This document shows, in pieces, positions 40,906-50,153 of a stretch of 64,000 nucleotides of DNA. The position numbers and the translations under genes were made by a program. Numbering within the stretch: position 1 is the stretch's first letter; every line of letters begins with the position of its first letter. The notes beneath the pieces are model-generated. The model worked only from the letters and a program-made list of their open reading frames with translations, did not search any database and was not told the origin of the DNA. The DNA comes from Martelella sp. NC20. GTDB taxonomy: Bacteria; Pseudomonadota; Alphaproteobacteria; Rhizobiales; Rhizobiaceae. The DNA is taken from NCBI RefSeq assembly GCF_013459645.1, contig NZ_CP054861.1, positions 1,476,001 to 1,540,000 of the forward strand, written 5' to 3'.

Positions 40906-43233
40906 ATGACGAAGAAAAAACGGCCGGATGGCATCAAGGCATATGACGAGCCAGCGGGAGGATGGGGGGCGCTGAAAGCGGTGGCCGAGACGCTGGCGCG
41001 CCAGCAGGTGGCCGCACAGGGTACGGCAACCCTGCTGAAGGCGAACCAGCCGGAGGGTTTTGATTGTCCCGGCTGTGCATGGCCAGACCCGAAACATACA
41101 TCCTCCTTCGAATTCTGCGAGAACGGCGCCAAGGCGATTACCTGGGAGTCGACCGCAAAGCGCGTCGGCCCCGATTTCTTCGCCGCCCATACCATTTCGG
41201 AGCTCTGGACCTGGACGGATCATGAGCTTGAGAACGAGGGGCGCCTGACACATCCGATGATCTACGACGCGCAGACCGACCGCTACCGGCCGATCGAATG
41301 GGACGATGCGTTTACCCTCATCGCAACGGCGCTGAACGCGCTTGAAAGCCCGCATCAGGCGGAGTTCTATACATCCGGCCGTGCTTCCAACGAGGCAGCT
41401 TTCCTTTACCAGACCTTTGTCCGTGCCTTCGGAACCAACAATTTTCCGGATTGTTCGAACATGTGCCACGAGGCCACCAGCGTCGGGCTGCCGGAATCGA
41501 TCGGTGTCGGCAAGGGCACGGTAACACTCGAGGACTTTGATCACGCCGATGCCATTTTCAGTTTCGGTCACAATCCCGGCACGAACCATCCCCGGATGAT
41601 GACCACGCTGCGCAATGCCGCCCGGCGAGGCGCCCGGATCGTCGTCTTCAATCCCTTCAGGGAACGCGCCCTCGAAAGATTTGCGGCGCCCCAGGATCCG
41701 ATCGAAATGGCAACCTTCTCCTCAACCGAGATCGCATCGGCCTATCATCAGGTTCGTGTTGGCGGCGACCTTGCTGCGCTCAAGGGAATGATGAAACTGA
41801 TTTTCGAACGCGACGAACAGGACATCGGCAAGGGCGGCCACGGCGTTCTCGACCGCGCATTCATCGCCGAACACACGCTCGGCATCGCGGCGCTTCGCCA
41901 GGACGTCGAGCAAACCTCGTGGACCGAAATTCTTCATTATTCGGGGCTGTCGCGTGCTGCGCTTGAAAGCGCGGTCGATGTCTATCTCAACGCGAACAAT
42001 GTGATCCTCTGCTATGGCATGGGTCTGACCCAGCATGCCCATGGTACAAGCAATGTGCAGCAGGCCGCCAACCTCCTGATGCTGCGCGGCAATATCGGCC
42101 GGCAGGGCGCCGGGATCTGCCCGCTCCGCGGTCACTCCAACGTCCAGGGCGACCGCACCGTCGGGATCACCGAAAGTCCCGGTTCCGGCCTGCTGGACGG
42201 GATGGAACGCGCCTTCGGCTTTCGGCCGTCCGGAGACAAGGGGCACAGCGCGATAGAGGCCATCGAGGCGATTGTCGAAGGACGCTCGAAGGCGCTGATC
42301 TGCCTCGGCGGCAATCTCGCGGTCGCTATGTCCGATCCGGCGGTGACATTTGCGGGCATGCGCGGGCTTGATCTTGCCGTACATATTTCGACCAAGCTCA
42401 ACCGCTCACACCTGCTGACCGGGAAAACCTGCATCGTCTTGCCCTGCCTCGGGCGCACCGATCTCGACACCCAAGCCTCCGGTCCGCAATCCGTGACCGT
42501 CGAGGATTCCATGTCGATGGTCCACGCCTCACGTGGCTTTCTCGATCCGCCCGGTCCGCTCGTGAGATCGGAACCCGCTATCCTCGCCGGGATCGCTCAG
42601 GCAACGCTGGGCGACCGATACGGTATCGACTGGGCGGGCCTGATCGGGAATTACGATCGAATCCGAGACAAGATCGAAGTCGTTTTTCCCGACTTCAGGG
42701 ATTTCAACCGGCGCGTCAGAGTTCATGGCGGCTTCAGGCTGGATGTTCCCGCTTCGCGCCGTCAGTGGCACACGGCTTCCGGCAAGGCCAACTTTCTGCC
42801 TTCGCCCGGTCTCGACGAGGATCCGCGCTTAAAAAATCCCGACACGCTGGTGTTGGCGTCGATGCGCAGCCACGATCAGTACAACACCACCGTCTATGGC
42901 CTGGATGACCGCTATCGCGGTGTTTTCGGACGGCGTGACGTCATCTTTATCAGCCCCGCCGACCTCGCCGCGAGAGGCCTTCAGGATGGCGACCGCATCG
43001 ACGTGCACGGAGTTGCGCCCGATGGTGGACAGCGACGGGCGCTGCGAGGTTACACGGCGGTTGCCTACGACCTGCCGCAGGGGTCGGCAGGCGGCTATTA
43101 TCCCGAAGTGAATGCCATCGTGGCGCTCGACCACTACGATCATCGCTCGGGTACACCGGCCTACAAAGGCGTTCCGGTGACGATCATTCGTGCAGCCGAC
43201 ACGTTCGCCGTCACGCCAGCGCTTTCGGAATAA
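40906..43233 (+). CDS. FdhF/YdeP-family molybdopterin oxidoreductase
   Basis: 775 aa. The N-terminus has a CPGCAWP motif rather than the four-Cys cluster site of classical formate dehydrogenases, as in E. coli YdeP. The Mo-bis-MGD domain follows (WDDAFTLIATALNALE, NNFPDCSNMCHEATSVG with a likely Cys ligand, and RGNIGRQGAGICPLRGHSNV), with the C-terminal MGD-binding fold near LVLASMRSHDQYNTTVYG. ATG 40906 has GGAGAGCTCC in front; the GTG 40891 lies inside that site. No twin-arginine signal, so it is cytoplasmic. YdeP has been linked to acid resistance in E. coli; the substrate is unknown. Confidence 0.93.
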   Translation: MTKKKRPDGIKAYDEPAGGWGALKAVAETLARQQVAAQGTATLLKANQPEGFDCPGCAWPDPKHTSSFEFCENGAKAITWESTAKRVGPDFFAAHTISELWTWTDHELENEGRLTHPMIYDAQTDRYRPIEWDDAFTLIATALNALESPHQAEFYTSGRASNEAAFLYQTFVRAFGTNNFPDCSNMCHEATSVGLPESIGVGKGTVTLEDFDHADAIFSFGHNPGTNHPRMMTTLRNAARRGARIVVFNPFRERALERFAAPQDPIEMATFSSTEIASAYHQVRVGGDLAALKGMMKLIFERDEQDIGKGGHGVLDRAFIAEHTLGIAALRQDVEQTSWTEILHYSGLSRAALESAVDVYLNANNVILCYGMGLTQHAHGTSNVQQAANLLMLRGNIGRQGAGICPLRGHSNVQGDRTVGITESPGSGLLDGMERAFGFRPSGDKGHSAIEAIEAIVEGRSKALICLGGNLAVAMSDPAVTFAGMRGLDLAVHISTKLNRSHLLTGKTCIVLPCLGRTDLDTQASGPQSVTVEDSMSMVHASRGFLDPPGPLVRSEPAILAGIAQATLGDRYGIDWAGLIGNYDRIRDKIEVVFPDFRDFNRRVRVHGGFRLDVPASRRQWHTASGKANFLPSPGLDEDPRLKNPDTLVLASMRSHDQYNTTVYGLDDRYRGVFGRRDVIFISPADLAARGLQDGDRIDVHGVAPDGGQRRALRGYTAVAYDLPQGSAGGYYPEVNAIVALDHYDHRSGTPAYKGVPVTIIRAADTFAVTPALSE

Positions 43234-43768
43234 CCGACTTCGTCCTTCTCGATGAGGGTCGAAGAGCGCGACTGAAACAGCCACCTCCCCAAAAAAACAG
43301 GCCGCCTTGCTGGCTTTGGCTCAGGTGCTCCGGCATTGATCCGCCCACATCCTGCAGTGCCTCGTCAAGCTGACACGCGACGGCGTGGCAACGCGCGGAG
43401 GACGGAGTTTCCATCTGGCAGGCCACGTCGTCCGACCTGAACCGCGCCCATCACCTATCCGGTTGGAATCGATCGCACCGAGATGCTGTAGGCGTAGTTC
43501 GCATCCGTATCGATATGACGCTGCGATTGTCCAAGGAAGCAGAAGTTTTGACAATCGCCAAGAACGGAACCGTCCTACCTTCCATCCGTAAAGGGCAGTT
43601 CAGGGCATGTCAGACGCAAACCGAGCCGCGTTTCCCTGGGCCCATGACGGGACCCATGACAGGACCCATGACAGGACCCCATGACAGGCGCTGAGCGCCA
43701 CAAAATCGTTTCAGCTCTTGCCGCTTTGGCGGACGGGCACCGAGAACCAACCTGAAGGAGTGAGCCAG
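43234..43768. other. Intergenic region with a short tandem repeat
   Basis: No gene supported across 535 bp. Contains the 12-bp tandem repeats at 43639-43687 and, near the right end, the ribosome site GAAGGAG of the next gene. Confidence 0.45.
43639..43687 (+). repeat. Four tandem copies of a 12-bp unit (GACCCATGACAG)
   Basis: The unit GACCCATGACAG occurs twice exactly, flanked by one variant with CGG at the end and one with an extra C (GACCCCATGACAG). Located 82-130 bp upstream of the hydrolase start, where copy-number changes could alter promoter spacing. Confidence 0.8.
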
Positions 43769-44611
43769 ATGGCCGAGAACTTTATCAAGACGAAAGATGG
43801 TGTCGACATCTTCTACAAGGACTGGGGACCGAAAGAGGCCCAGCCGATCATGTTCCACCATGGCTGGCCGCTCAGCGGCGACGACTGGGACGCGCAGATG
43901 ATGTTCTTCGTCAACAAGGGCTTTCGCGTGATCGCCCATGATCGTCGTGGCCACGGCCGTTCCACCCAGGTGAGTGACGGCCACGACATGGCACATTATG
44001 CCGCCGATGCCGCTGCCGTGGCTGAGGCGCTCGATCTCAGGAACGCCGTTCATGTCGGCCATTCCACCGGTGGCGGCGAGGCTCTGGCCTATGTGGCGCG
44101 CTTCGGCCAGCCCCAGGGGCGCGTTGCCGGCCTGGTGATGGTGGCCGCGGTGCCGCCGCTGATGCTGAAGACAGAAAGCAACCCCGGCGGCACGCCGATC
44201 GAGGTCTTCGATGATTTCCGAAAGCAGCTTGCATCAAACCGGGCACAGTTCTTCCGCGACGTCGCGGCCGGCCCGTTCTACGGCTTCAACCGCGAAGGCG
44301 CGACGGTTTTCCCCGGCGTGATCGACAATTGGTGGCGCCAGGGCATGAATGGCAGCATCAAGGCCCATTACGAAGGGATCAAGGCATTTTCGGAAACCGA
44401 CCAGACCGCCGACCTGAAAGCCGTGATGGTTCCCACCCTCATCATGCAGGGCGATGACGACCAGATCGTGCCCTACGAGGACGCGGCCATGCTCCAGGCC
44501 AGGCTGGTTCTCAACGCAGTTGTGAAGATCTATCCTGGTTATCCGCACGGCATGCTGACGACACATGCCGACGTGCTCAACGCCGACATCCTCGAATTCA
44601 TCCAGAGTTAA
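43769..44611 (+). CDS. Alpha/beta hydrolase, non-haem chloroperoxidase/arylesterase type
   Basis: 280 aa, cytoplasmic. The fold landmarks are IMFHHGWPLSGDDWDAQM (oxyanion HGW), the RGHGRS turn, the nucleophile Ser in VHVGHSTGGGEA, the acid in MQGDDDQIVP and the His in YPGYPHGMLTTH. This pattern belongs to the bacterial cofactor-free haloperoxidase/esterase group (about 275 residues). ATG 43769 has GAAGGAG upstream. It starts a cluster with DUF1275, a 57-aa protein and Dps, which suggests stress-phase expression. Confidence 0.92.
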   Translation: MAENFIKTKDGVDIFYKDWGPKEAQPIMFHHGWPLSGDDWDAQMMFFVNKGFRVIAHDRRGHGRSTQVSDGHDMAHYAADAAAVAEALDLRNAVHVGHSTGGGEALAYVARFGQPQGRVAGLVMVAAVPPLMLKTESNPGGTPIEVFDDFRKQLASNRAQFFRDVAAGPFYGFNREGATVFPGVIDNWWRQGMNGSIKAHYEGIKAFSETDQTADLKAVMVPTLIMQGDDDQIVPYEDAAMLQARLVLNAVVKIYPGYPHGMLTTHADVLNADILEFIQS

Positions 44612-44691
44612 TAGAAGGGTTTCCCATGGCCGGGCCTGCCGGCCATGGACTGTTTTATCCCGATGTCCGGCCTGTATTGAAGGAGCAGTTT

Positions 44692-45393
44692 ATGTCGCGA
44701 TTACCTCTTGCTTCAGTTTTGAGCATCAACGGCGGCTATGTCGATACGATGGGATTTGTCGCTTTGAATGGCCTGTTCACCGCCCATGTCACCGGCAATT
44801 TCGTCACACTGGGAGCGGCTCTGGTCAACGGAACGGGAGGTGCACTCGCCAAGTTTCTGGCCTTGCCGGTCTTCTGTTTCTCGGTCCTGATGGCGCGACT
44901 GACAAGCGGCTGGCTTGAGCAGGGCGGGTATCCGGTCATCTCGCTTCTGCTGGCAATCAAGTTCATGCTGTTTGCGGGCGCGGCGGCAATCTTCTTTCTG
45001 ATCGCACCAGCCAACGCCGGCAGCGCCGTCGAAGTCCTTGTAGGCATGATCCTCGTGGTGGCCATGGCCATCCAGAATGCCCTGCACAGGGCGTATCTCT
45101 CGGATTTTCCGCCGACGACGCTGATGACGGGAACGACGACCCAGATCATGCTGGATCTTTCAGACCTCGTTTTCGGCTCTGAACCGGCCCGAAAAACGGC
45201 GCTTTTACGTCTTAAGCGTACGCTTCCCGCTTTTGTTCTCTTCGCGGCCGGCTGCGGTGCGGCGGCACTCATCTATCTTGTTTCGCCCCGGCTCTGCTTC
45301 CTCGTTCCGCCGCTGTTCATCGCCGCTTCAATCCTGATCTGTCGCGGGTTCGGCGACGCCGTCCGATTGTCTCCCGAAACGGAGGCCCGTTGA
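44692..45393 (+). CDS. DUF1275 (YoaK-like) membrane protein
   Basis: 233 aa with about six membrane segments. The family pattern is visible: LSINGGYVDTMGFVALNGLF, AHVTGNFVTLGAAL, MAIQNALHRAYLSDFPPTTL and MTGTTTQIMLDLSD. ATG 44692 follows AAGGAG. The stop overlaps the next small gene (TGATG at 45391-45395). Function of DUF1275 proteins is unknown. Confidence 0.9.
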   Translation: MSRLPLASVLSINGGYVDTMGFVALNGLFTAHVTGNFVTLGAALVNGTGGALAKFLALPVFCFSVLMARLTSGWLEQGGYPVISLLLAIKFMLFAGAAAIFFLIAPANAGSAVEVLVGMILVVAMAIQNALHRAYLSDFPPTTLMTGTTTQIMLDLSDLVFGSEPARKTALLRLKRTLPAFVLFAAGCGAAALIYLVSPRLCFLVPPLFIAASILICRGFGDAVRLSPETEAR

Positions 45394-45566
45394 TGAGACC
45401 ACTCGTGCATGAGCAGAAGTCGCCGGAAGACGCCGATCCGGTCGACAAGCTCCAAAAACAGGAACGCAGGCAGATGTCCCACGAGGATACGGATCTGATC
45501 CTCGATGAAGCCCTTCGCGAGAGCTTCCCGGCCAGCGATCCGCCCGCCAGTGCTGATTTCCGATAA
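45393..45566 (+). CDS. 57-aa conserved small protein with ESFPASDPPA motif
   Basis: Starts on the overlapping ATG of the DUF1275 stop, and GGAGG lies just upstream (CGGAGGCCCGTTG). Composition is highly charged (PEDADPVDKLQKQERRQMSH), then DLILDEALRESFPASDPPAS. The SFPASDPP tail is a recurring signature of short proteins in rhizobia and other alphaproteobacteria, often next to stress genes. Followed 26 bp later by dps, so it is probably part of the same transcript. Function unknown. Confidence 0.75.
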   Translation: MRPLVHEQKSPEDADPVDKLQKQERRQMSHEDTDLILDEALRESFPASDPPASADFR

Positions 45567-45592
45567 GCATTCTCAAACAAAGGAGACGATCA

Positions 45593-46111
45593 ATGGACGC
45601 AGATACGAAATCCCTCAGAAGCGCCTCGCTTCACACCCCCTCCGGACTCGGAGCCGATGCCGCCCGCGACATTTCGGCCGGGGCCAACGCACTCCTTGCG
45701 GACGTTTTTGCCCTGTTCATGAAAACCAAGAATTTTCACTGGCACATGTCGGGAGCGAATTTCCGCGACTGGCACCTGATGCTTGACGATCAGTCCGACG
45801 AACTGATCGCCATGACCGATCCCTTGGCCGAACGCGTACGCAAGCTGGGCGGACTGACGCTCAAATCCGTCGGCGGCATCGCCGCCCGACAGCGCATCGC
45901 CGACAATGACGCCGAATTCGTGCATCCCCACGAGATGCTGGCTGAACTGCGTTCCGACAATGCCGACCTTGCCGGACGGATGCGCGCCCTCCACGGCGTC
46001 TGCGACGAATACAATGATGTCGCCACCGCAAGCCTTCTTGAAAACTGGATCGACGAGACGGAGAAGCGCGTCTGGTTCCTGTTCGAAATCCTGCGCTCCA
46101 CCAACGCCTGA
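45593..46111 (+). CDS. dps: Dps-family ferritin-like DNA-protection protein
   Basis: 172 aa. It belongs to the Dps mini-ferritins that oxidise and store iron at the dimer interface with H2O2 and protect DNA. The ferroxidase signature is KTKNFHWHMSGANFRDWHLM followed by LDDQSDEL. The rest is the four-helix bundle (LAGRMRALHGVCDEYNDVAT, NWIDETEKRVWFLFEIL). GGAG precedes the ATG. It is the last gene of the cluster. Confidence 0.93.
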   Translation: MDADTKSLRSASLHTPSGLGADAARDISAGANALLADVFALFMKTKNFHWHMSGANFRDWHLMLDDQSDELIAMTDPLAERVRKLGGLTLKSVGGIAARQRIADNDAEFVHPHEMLAELRSDNADLAGRMRALHGVCDEYNDVATASLLENWIDETEKRVWFLFEILRSTNA

Positions 46112-46462
46112 TGGAGCAGCTTGCCGGGCGGCAATGAAGAGCCTAGCTATCCTTGAGAGCGCGCATACCGATCTTTTCAAAGCTTCCGATGCTATGAGCC
46201 CGCGGCCAGACAATTATGGCGATCTGCCTTGTTCGTTCGTGTGGGAGGGCCGGCTTGGCTGCGGGCACTTCTCAAGGCCCGTGGAGCGAAAATTTCATCG
46301 GGCATCGGCAAAGCGTAGGCTTTGACACCCTATACCCCGGTATAATCCCCCCACACAAATGTCTGCCTCTTGCGAATGAAAGTGTGATTCAGATGTTGTC
46401 CGCACTCAGTCAAAATTCGGAGCATCGAACAGGACGCTGGATCTTTAGCGAGGGAACGGAAC
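46112..46462. other. Intergenic region upstream of an AraC regulator
   Basis: 350 bp with no supported gene. A TATACC..GGTATA inverted pair at 46331-46344 sits 119 bp before the AraC start and could be an operator; no other structure is seen. Confidence 0.4.
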
Positions 46463-47047
46463 ATGACGTTTGCCGCAGCCACCTTGAAAACGCCGGTTGT
46501 TGATCAGAAAGTGCTGCCGGCGGGCCCTGTCCCTGAAGCGTTCCAATTGGTGATGCAGGCCCTTTTGCTAATGGGCGACGAGCCCGGAAAGGCGCTTGAA
46601 TACCTGAGCAAGGCGCAGAGCATGATGGAAATGGCAGAGGGCAGATCGCCGACAAAACACGCGGCGGTGGTGCAACCCGGTTCTGTGATTCCAAAAGGCG
46701 GGTTGGCCCCGTGGCAGATTTCAAAGGTCAGGTGCTACATTGACGAGAATATCGACGGATCGATTTCGCTTTGCGAGCTTGCCGGCGAGGTCGACTTGAG
46801 CGTGAGCTACTTTTCAGCGGCTTTCAAAGTCAGTTTCGGTCTTTCACCGCATGCCTTTGTCATCGCTCAGCGCGTCGAGAAGGCAAAACGTCGGATTGCG
46901 CTGACCGACACGCCGCTTTGCGAAATCGCTCTTGACTGCGGCTTGGCGGACCAAGCGCATCTGTCGCGCGTTTTCCGCCGTCATACCGGGTTCACGCCCT
47001 CGGGTTGGCGGCGGGCATGCTCGGCAGCAATGGCAACCTTACCGTGA
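46463..47047 (+). CDS. AraC-family transcriptional regulator, short
   Basis: 194 aa. The C-terminal two-helix-turn-helix domain is complete: ISLCELAGEVDLSVSYFSAA, FKVSFGLSPHAFVIAQRVEK, and TPLCEIALDCGLADQAHLSR with FRRHTGFTPSGWRRA. The N-terminal 80 residues are Ala/Leu-rich (PEAFQLVMQALLLMGDEPGK) without a known ligand domain. The LAPWQ lead-in is shared with the AraC gene at 47641, so the two may be related. The downstream region is repeat DNA. Confidence 0.88.
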   Translation: MTFAAATLKTPVVDQKVLPAGPVPEAFQLVMQALLLMGDEPGKALEYLSKAQSMMEMAEGRSPTKHAAVVQPGSVIPKGGLAPWQISKVRCYIDENIDGSISLCELAGEVDLSVSYFSAAFKVSFGLSPHAFVIAQRVEKAKRRIALTDTPLCEIALDCGLADQAHLSRVFRRHTGFTPSGWRRACSAAMATLP

Positions 47048-47099
47048 TGCAAGATAAGAGAGCATCCCGACCAAATCTTCCGGAACGAGCGTACGCCTG

Positions 47100-47203
47100 G
47101 AGCATCGGGCGATTAGTTGGCATCGCCCAATGCTCTGGATTCTCGATTTTGACGCGTCGGGTTAACGAAAAACCGGATTCCACTTTTTCGCCCGACGCTC
47201 TAG
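47100..47203. repeat. Intergenic repeat unit adjoining copy 3 of the 103-bp repeat
   Basis: Begins with a hairpin, GAGCATCGGGCGAT pairing with ATCGCCCAATGCTC, and ends TTTTTCGCCCGACGCTCTA. It contains the AACCGGATTCCACTTTTT core also found in the 103-bp repeats. It shares its TA/TAGAG end with the repeat at 47201, as the pair at 4767-4939 does. Confidence 0.55.
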
Positions 47204-47303
47204 AGTTTGTCAGGGAAAAGTGGAATCCGGTTTTCCCGAAAAGACAAACGAAAACAAATAAATCTAGAGTCTGTCTGGTTCGATTTGAACCTGACAGACT
47301 CTA
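47201..47303 (-). repeat. Dispersed 103-bp MITE-like repeat, copy 3 (inverted)
   Basis: The reverse complement of copy 2 over its full length: TAGAGTTTGTCAGG at the left and CCTGACAGACTCTA at the right. It ends exactly where the coding similarity of a broken SDR gene stops, so it lies at the breakpoint of that gene. Confidence 0.88.
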
Positions 47304-47560
47304 ATTGCCTGCGCCTCTGCAGCCTGCGCAAACTCCTCTTCCCGGGAACGTCCGTTGGAACCGACACCACGGGCGACGACATTGGCCGCTTTCGTCAGAC
47401 CTGGCGCCAGTGCGTTCACGGTTATGCCGTGCATGCCGAGGTCGTCGGCAAGCCCCCGGGTGAAGCCCACAACACCGCCTTTTGTTGCGATATACAGGAA
47501 GAGATGGCTGAGCCCCGGCGCGAAGGAGTTGGAGGAAAGATTGAGCGGTTCCGCGCTCCG
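47304..47560 (-). pseudogene. SDR-family dehydrogenase fragment
   Basis: An open minus-strand frame reads LNLSSNSFAPGLSHLFLYIA followed by TKGGVVGFTRGLADDLG and GITVNALAPGLTKAANV. This is the catalytic Ser...YxxxK region (SSN, YIATK) and C-terminal half of a classical SDR. No N-terminal Rossmann motif exists upstream, and the C-terminal end is cut by the 103-bp repeat. The gene is therefore broken at both ends. Confidence 0.75.
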
Positions 47561-47640
47561 CCATTGCCTGACTTGAAAAGCATGGTTGGTGATGGCATCG
47601 TCTTCCGTGATCCGAATTTGTTTAGTTCGCGAGGGCCCTG

Positions 47641-48576
47641 ATGGGCAGGAAAGCTTTCAGCGAAGATCAAACGAGCAGAGGCCGCGCCTACGGTTCGCAA
47701 CTGGGCGAACGCTTGGGTTTGCCGAAGCCTCTCAGCCATGTCTGTCGCACGTTGAATCGCGGTATGCTCGCCGTCACGGAATTGCAGTCCCTCATGCCAC
47801 CGCAGGACCCAACGCCGTCTTTCGGCTATGACGACGCCTATCAGGTAATCGTTAATCTCAGGCATATTCGGCTGGAGCTTTGGTTGAACGATCATTCCCT
47901 CTTGAATGACGCCCTGCATATGGGAAAGACCTACATTGCCGATTTGAGACAGGAGCCGCGGGTTCTTATAAGGGACCCTTTTCACACCGTGAATTTCTAC
48001 CTGCCCATCGCCACACTGAAAGCGTATGCCGAACGGAACGACATGCCGATGTTCACGGATTTTCCCCAACCGCCCACCATTGGCCATGACGATCCGGTGA
48101 TGCGTCAACTGGCAGGGGCAGCCTCGGCCGCCTTCACATCCGAACACGCCGCAAGCGGCCTTCTGATTGACACGATTCTCGACGCCGTATGCGTCAACGT
48201 ACTCGGGCGGTATTGCGGCACCAACGGAAATGCCCCTTTGAGGTCGGGTGGCCTGGCCCCGTGGCAGGAGCGTCGCGCGAAGGAGCTGATCGACCAGCGT
48301 CTGGATGTGTCCATGTCGGAACTCGCGCAGGAATGCGGGCTCTCCGTTGCTCATTTTGGCCGGGCCTTCAAGTGTTCCACCGGACTTTCACCGCATCAGT
48401 GGCAATTGGCCCGTCGCATGAAACGGGCGCAGGCCATGCTCACCGGTTCGACTCGTTCGATCGCTGAAATCGCTCTCAGATGCGGATTTTCGAGCCAGAG
48501 CCATTTCACCACCGCGTTCAAGGAGAATACCGGCGCAAGCCCCGGAAACTGGCGTCGGCTGGGCCCTGGGGGATGA
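47641..48576 (+). CDS. AraC-family transcriptional regulator
   Basis: 311 aa. The N-terminal part (FGYDDAYQVIVNLRHIRLEL, IADLRQEPRVLIRDPFHTVN) resembles a cupin-like sensing domain. The C-terminal DNA-binding domain is clear: VSMSELAQECGLSVAHFGRA, FKCSTGLSPHQWQLARRMKR, SIAEIALRCGFSSQSHFTTA and FKENTGASPGNWRR. It is divergent from the SDR fragment, so it may once have controlled that oxidoreductase. ATG 47641 is the first start after a stop; the N-terminal 40 residues are poorly conserved-looking and an internal start is possible. Confidence 0.88.
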   Translation: MGRKAFSEDQTSRGRAYGSQLGERLGLPKPLSHVCRTLNRGMLAVTELQSLMPPQDPTPSFGYDDAYQVIVNLRHIRLELWLNDHSLLNDALHMGKTYIADLRQEPRVLIRDPFHTVNFYLPIATLKAYAERNDMPMFTDFPQPPTIGHDDPVMRQLAGAASAAFTSEHAASGLLIDTILDAVCVNVLGRYCGTNGNAPLRSGGLAPWQERRAKELIDQRLDVSMSELAQECGLSVAHFGRAFKCSTGLSPHQWQLARRMKRAQAMLTGSTRSIAEIALRCGFSSQSHFTTAFKENTGASPGNWRRLGPGG

Positions 48577-48749
48577 AATCCAGAGACTGACCGAACGGCC
48601 GACCTGGCAACAGCGCCACCGCTTCGTCGAGGTCATTGCCAGCGTGATGTCATATTTCCGCAAATCGTGCCGTTTTTTCGGAAGACATGTCTTCCATCTC
48701 CCCTAACCTACCTGTTGGTCCGAAATAGGTATGCGCGGGAGCGGAAGCG

Positions 48750-50153
48750 ATGACAGGTCGTGTGACGGACGAGGCCTCGTCTGTCCCGTCTTACACCGAA
48801 GCTGGTGAACGCCCGGCGGCGGTATCGTTCGGAAGTTTTCGACTGGTTCACGCGCAGCGGCTGCTGTTGAAGAATGGCGAGCCTGTGCGGCTTGGCGCGC
48901 GTGCTCTGGATATTCTGATCGCCCTTACCGAACGTGCCGGAGAAATCGTCAGCAATCATGAATTGCTCGAGACCGTGTGGCCCGGCATTGTCGTCGACGA
49001 GGCGGGGGTAAGGGTGCACATGGCCTCACTTCGCCGGGCTTTGGGAGATGGCCAGGAGGGTGCGCGATACATCGTGAATGTCGCTGGCAGGGGCTACACT
49101 TTTGTCGCTCCGATCGGGCGCGATGATCCAGATTCCCCATTGCCTGCCCCCGCCGTTCCCAACCAAGCTCGGTTCGCAGGTCGCGCTCCGCCGCCCCCTC
49201 GTTCGCTGATAGGCCGAGATGCCGTAATCGACAGTCTGAGTGAACTTCTCCGGACGCGCCGGTTCATCAGCATCGTGGGATCGGGAGGCATCGGCAAGAC
49301 GACAGTTGCGACGGCCGTTGTTCAAAATCTCCTGATCGAATTCGGCGACGAAAATGTCGCCTTCGTCGATTTCGGCGCAATCTCGGAGGATGCCCTGGTA
49401 GCAGGGGCCGTCATCTCGGCGGTCGGCTTTACCAAAGGCGGCGCTGACCCGGTCGCGGCGTTGCTGAATTTTCTCGCCGACAAGCACATGCTGATCATCT
49501 TCGACAGTTGCGAGCATTTGATTGACCCGATTTCGAAATTGGCCGGTGAGTTGTTTCGATGCGCACCGGATATGCACTTGTTGGTCACCTCCCGTGAATC
49601 GCTGCGCGTCGAAGGGGAGACTGTTCATCTGCTGAGCCCTCTGGCCTGTCCGGAGGATGAATTTCCGACTGCGTCCGAGGCGCTGGCGACACCCGCTGTG
49701 CAGCTCTTCATGGATCGGGCGGCGTCGAGTGGCTTTAACGGGGAACTGAGCGATAGCGAAGCTCCTGTCGTTTCTGAGATATGTCGCCGGACCGACGGTA
49801 TCGCGCTGGCGATCGAACTGGTTGCAAGGCGAGTCGGAACATACGGCATGCATGGCGTCGCCAACCTGCTCGCCAGCAATATGGAGCTTGCTCTGGTTGG
49901 CCGGCGCAACGGTGTACCACGACACCGAACGCTGGAAGAGATGCTCGACTGGAGCTTTACGCTGCTTGCCGAAGATGAAAAGAGAACACTCTCCCGCCTG
50001 GCTGCGTCGATCATGTCACGCACCGTCGCGCCATCCGCGATCCTGAAAAGACTTTCCGCTTCGTCGAAATCCAGTGATCTGGCCAAGGCATTGCGCGAAA
50101 CTGCGCAACGCCGGCAGGCGGTAAGGGCGATTGACGTGACGGGGATCCGATAA
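48750..50153 (+). pseudogene. Winged-helix/ATPase regulator, C-terminally truncated paralogue of the gene at 24081
   Basis: 467 codons. Strongly similar to the 952-aa regulator over the winged helix (FGSFRLVHAQRLLLKNGE, YIVNVAGRGYTFVAP) and NTPase (SIVGSGGIGKTTVATAVVQ, MLIIFDSCEHLIDPI, LVTSRESLRVEGE) up to RTLEEMLDWSFTLLAEDEKR. After SRLAASI the sequence no longer matches and ends at 50153 without the 500-residue helical C-terminal region. It may be a pseudogene or a short regulator that keeps the DNA-binding and ATPase parts. ATG 48750 has GGGAGCGG upstream. Confidence 0.75.

Noticed and set aside
43639..43687. Possible CRISPR-like array
   Set aside because: Repeats are 12 bp, contiguous with no spacers; it is a simple tandem repeat.
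46331..46344. TATACC..GGTATA as a metal-regulator (CsoR/FrmR-type) operator
   Set aside because: Only a single short inverted pair and no metal-resistance gene nearby; kept as a weak note in the intergenic entry.
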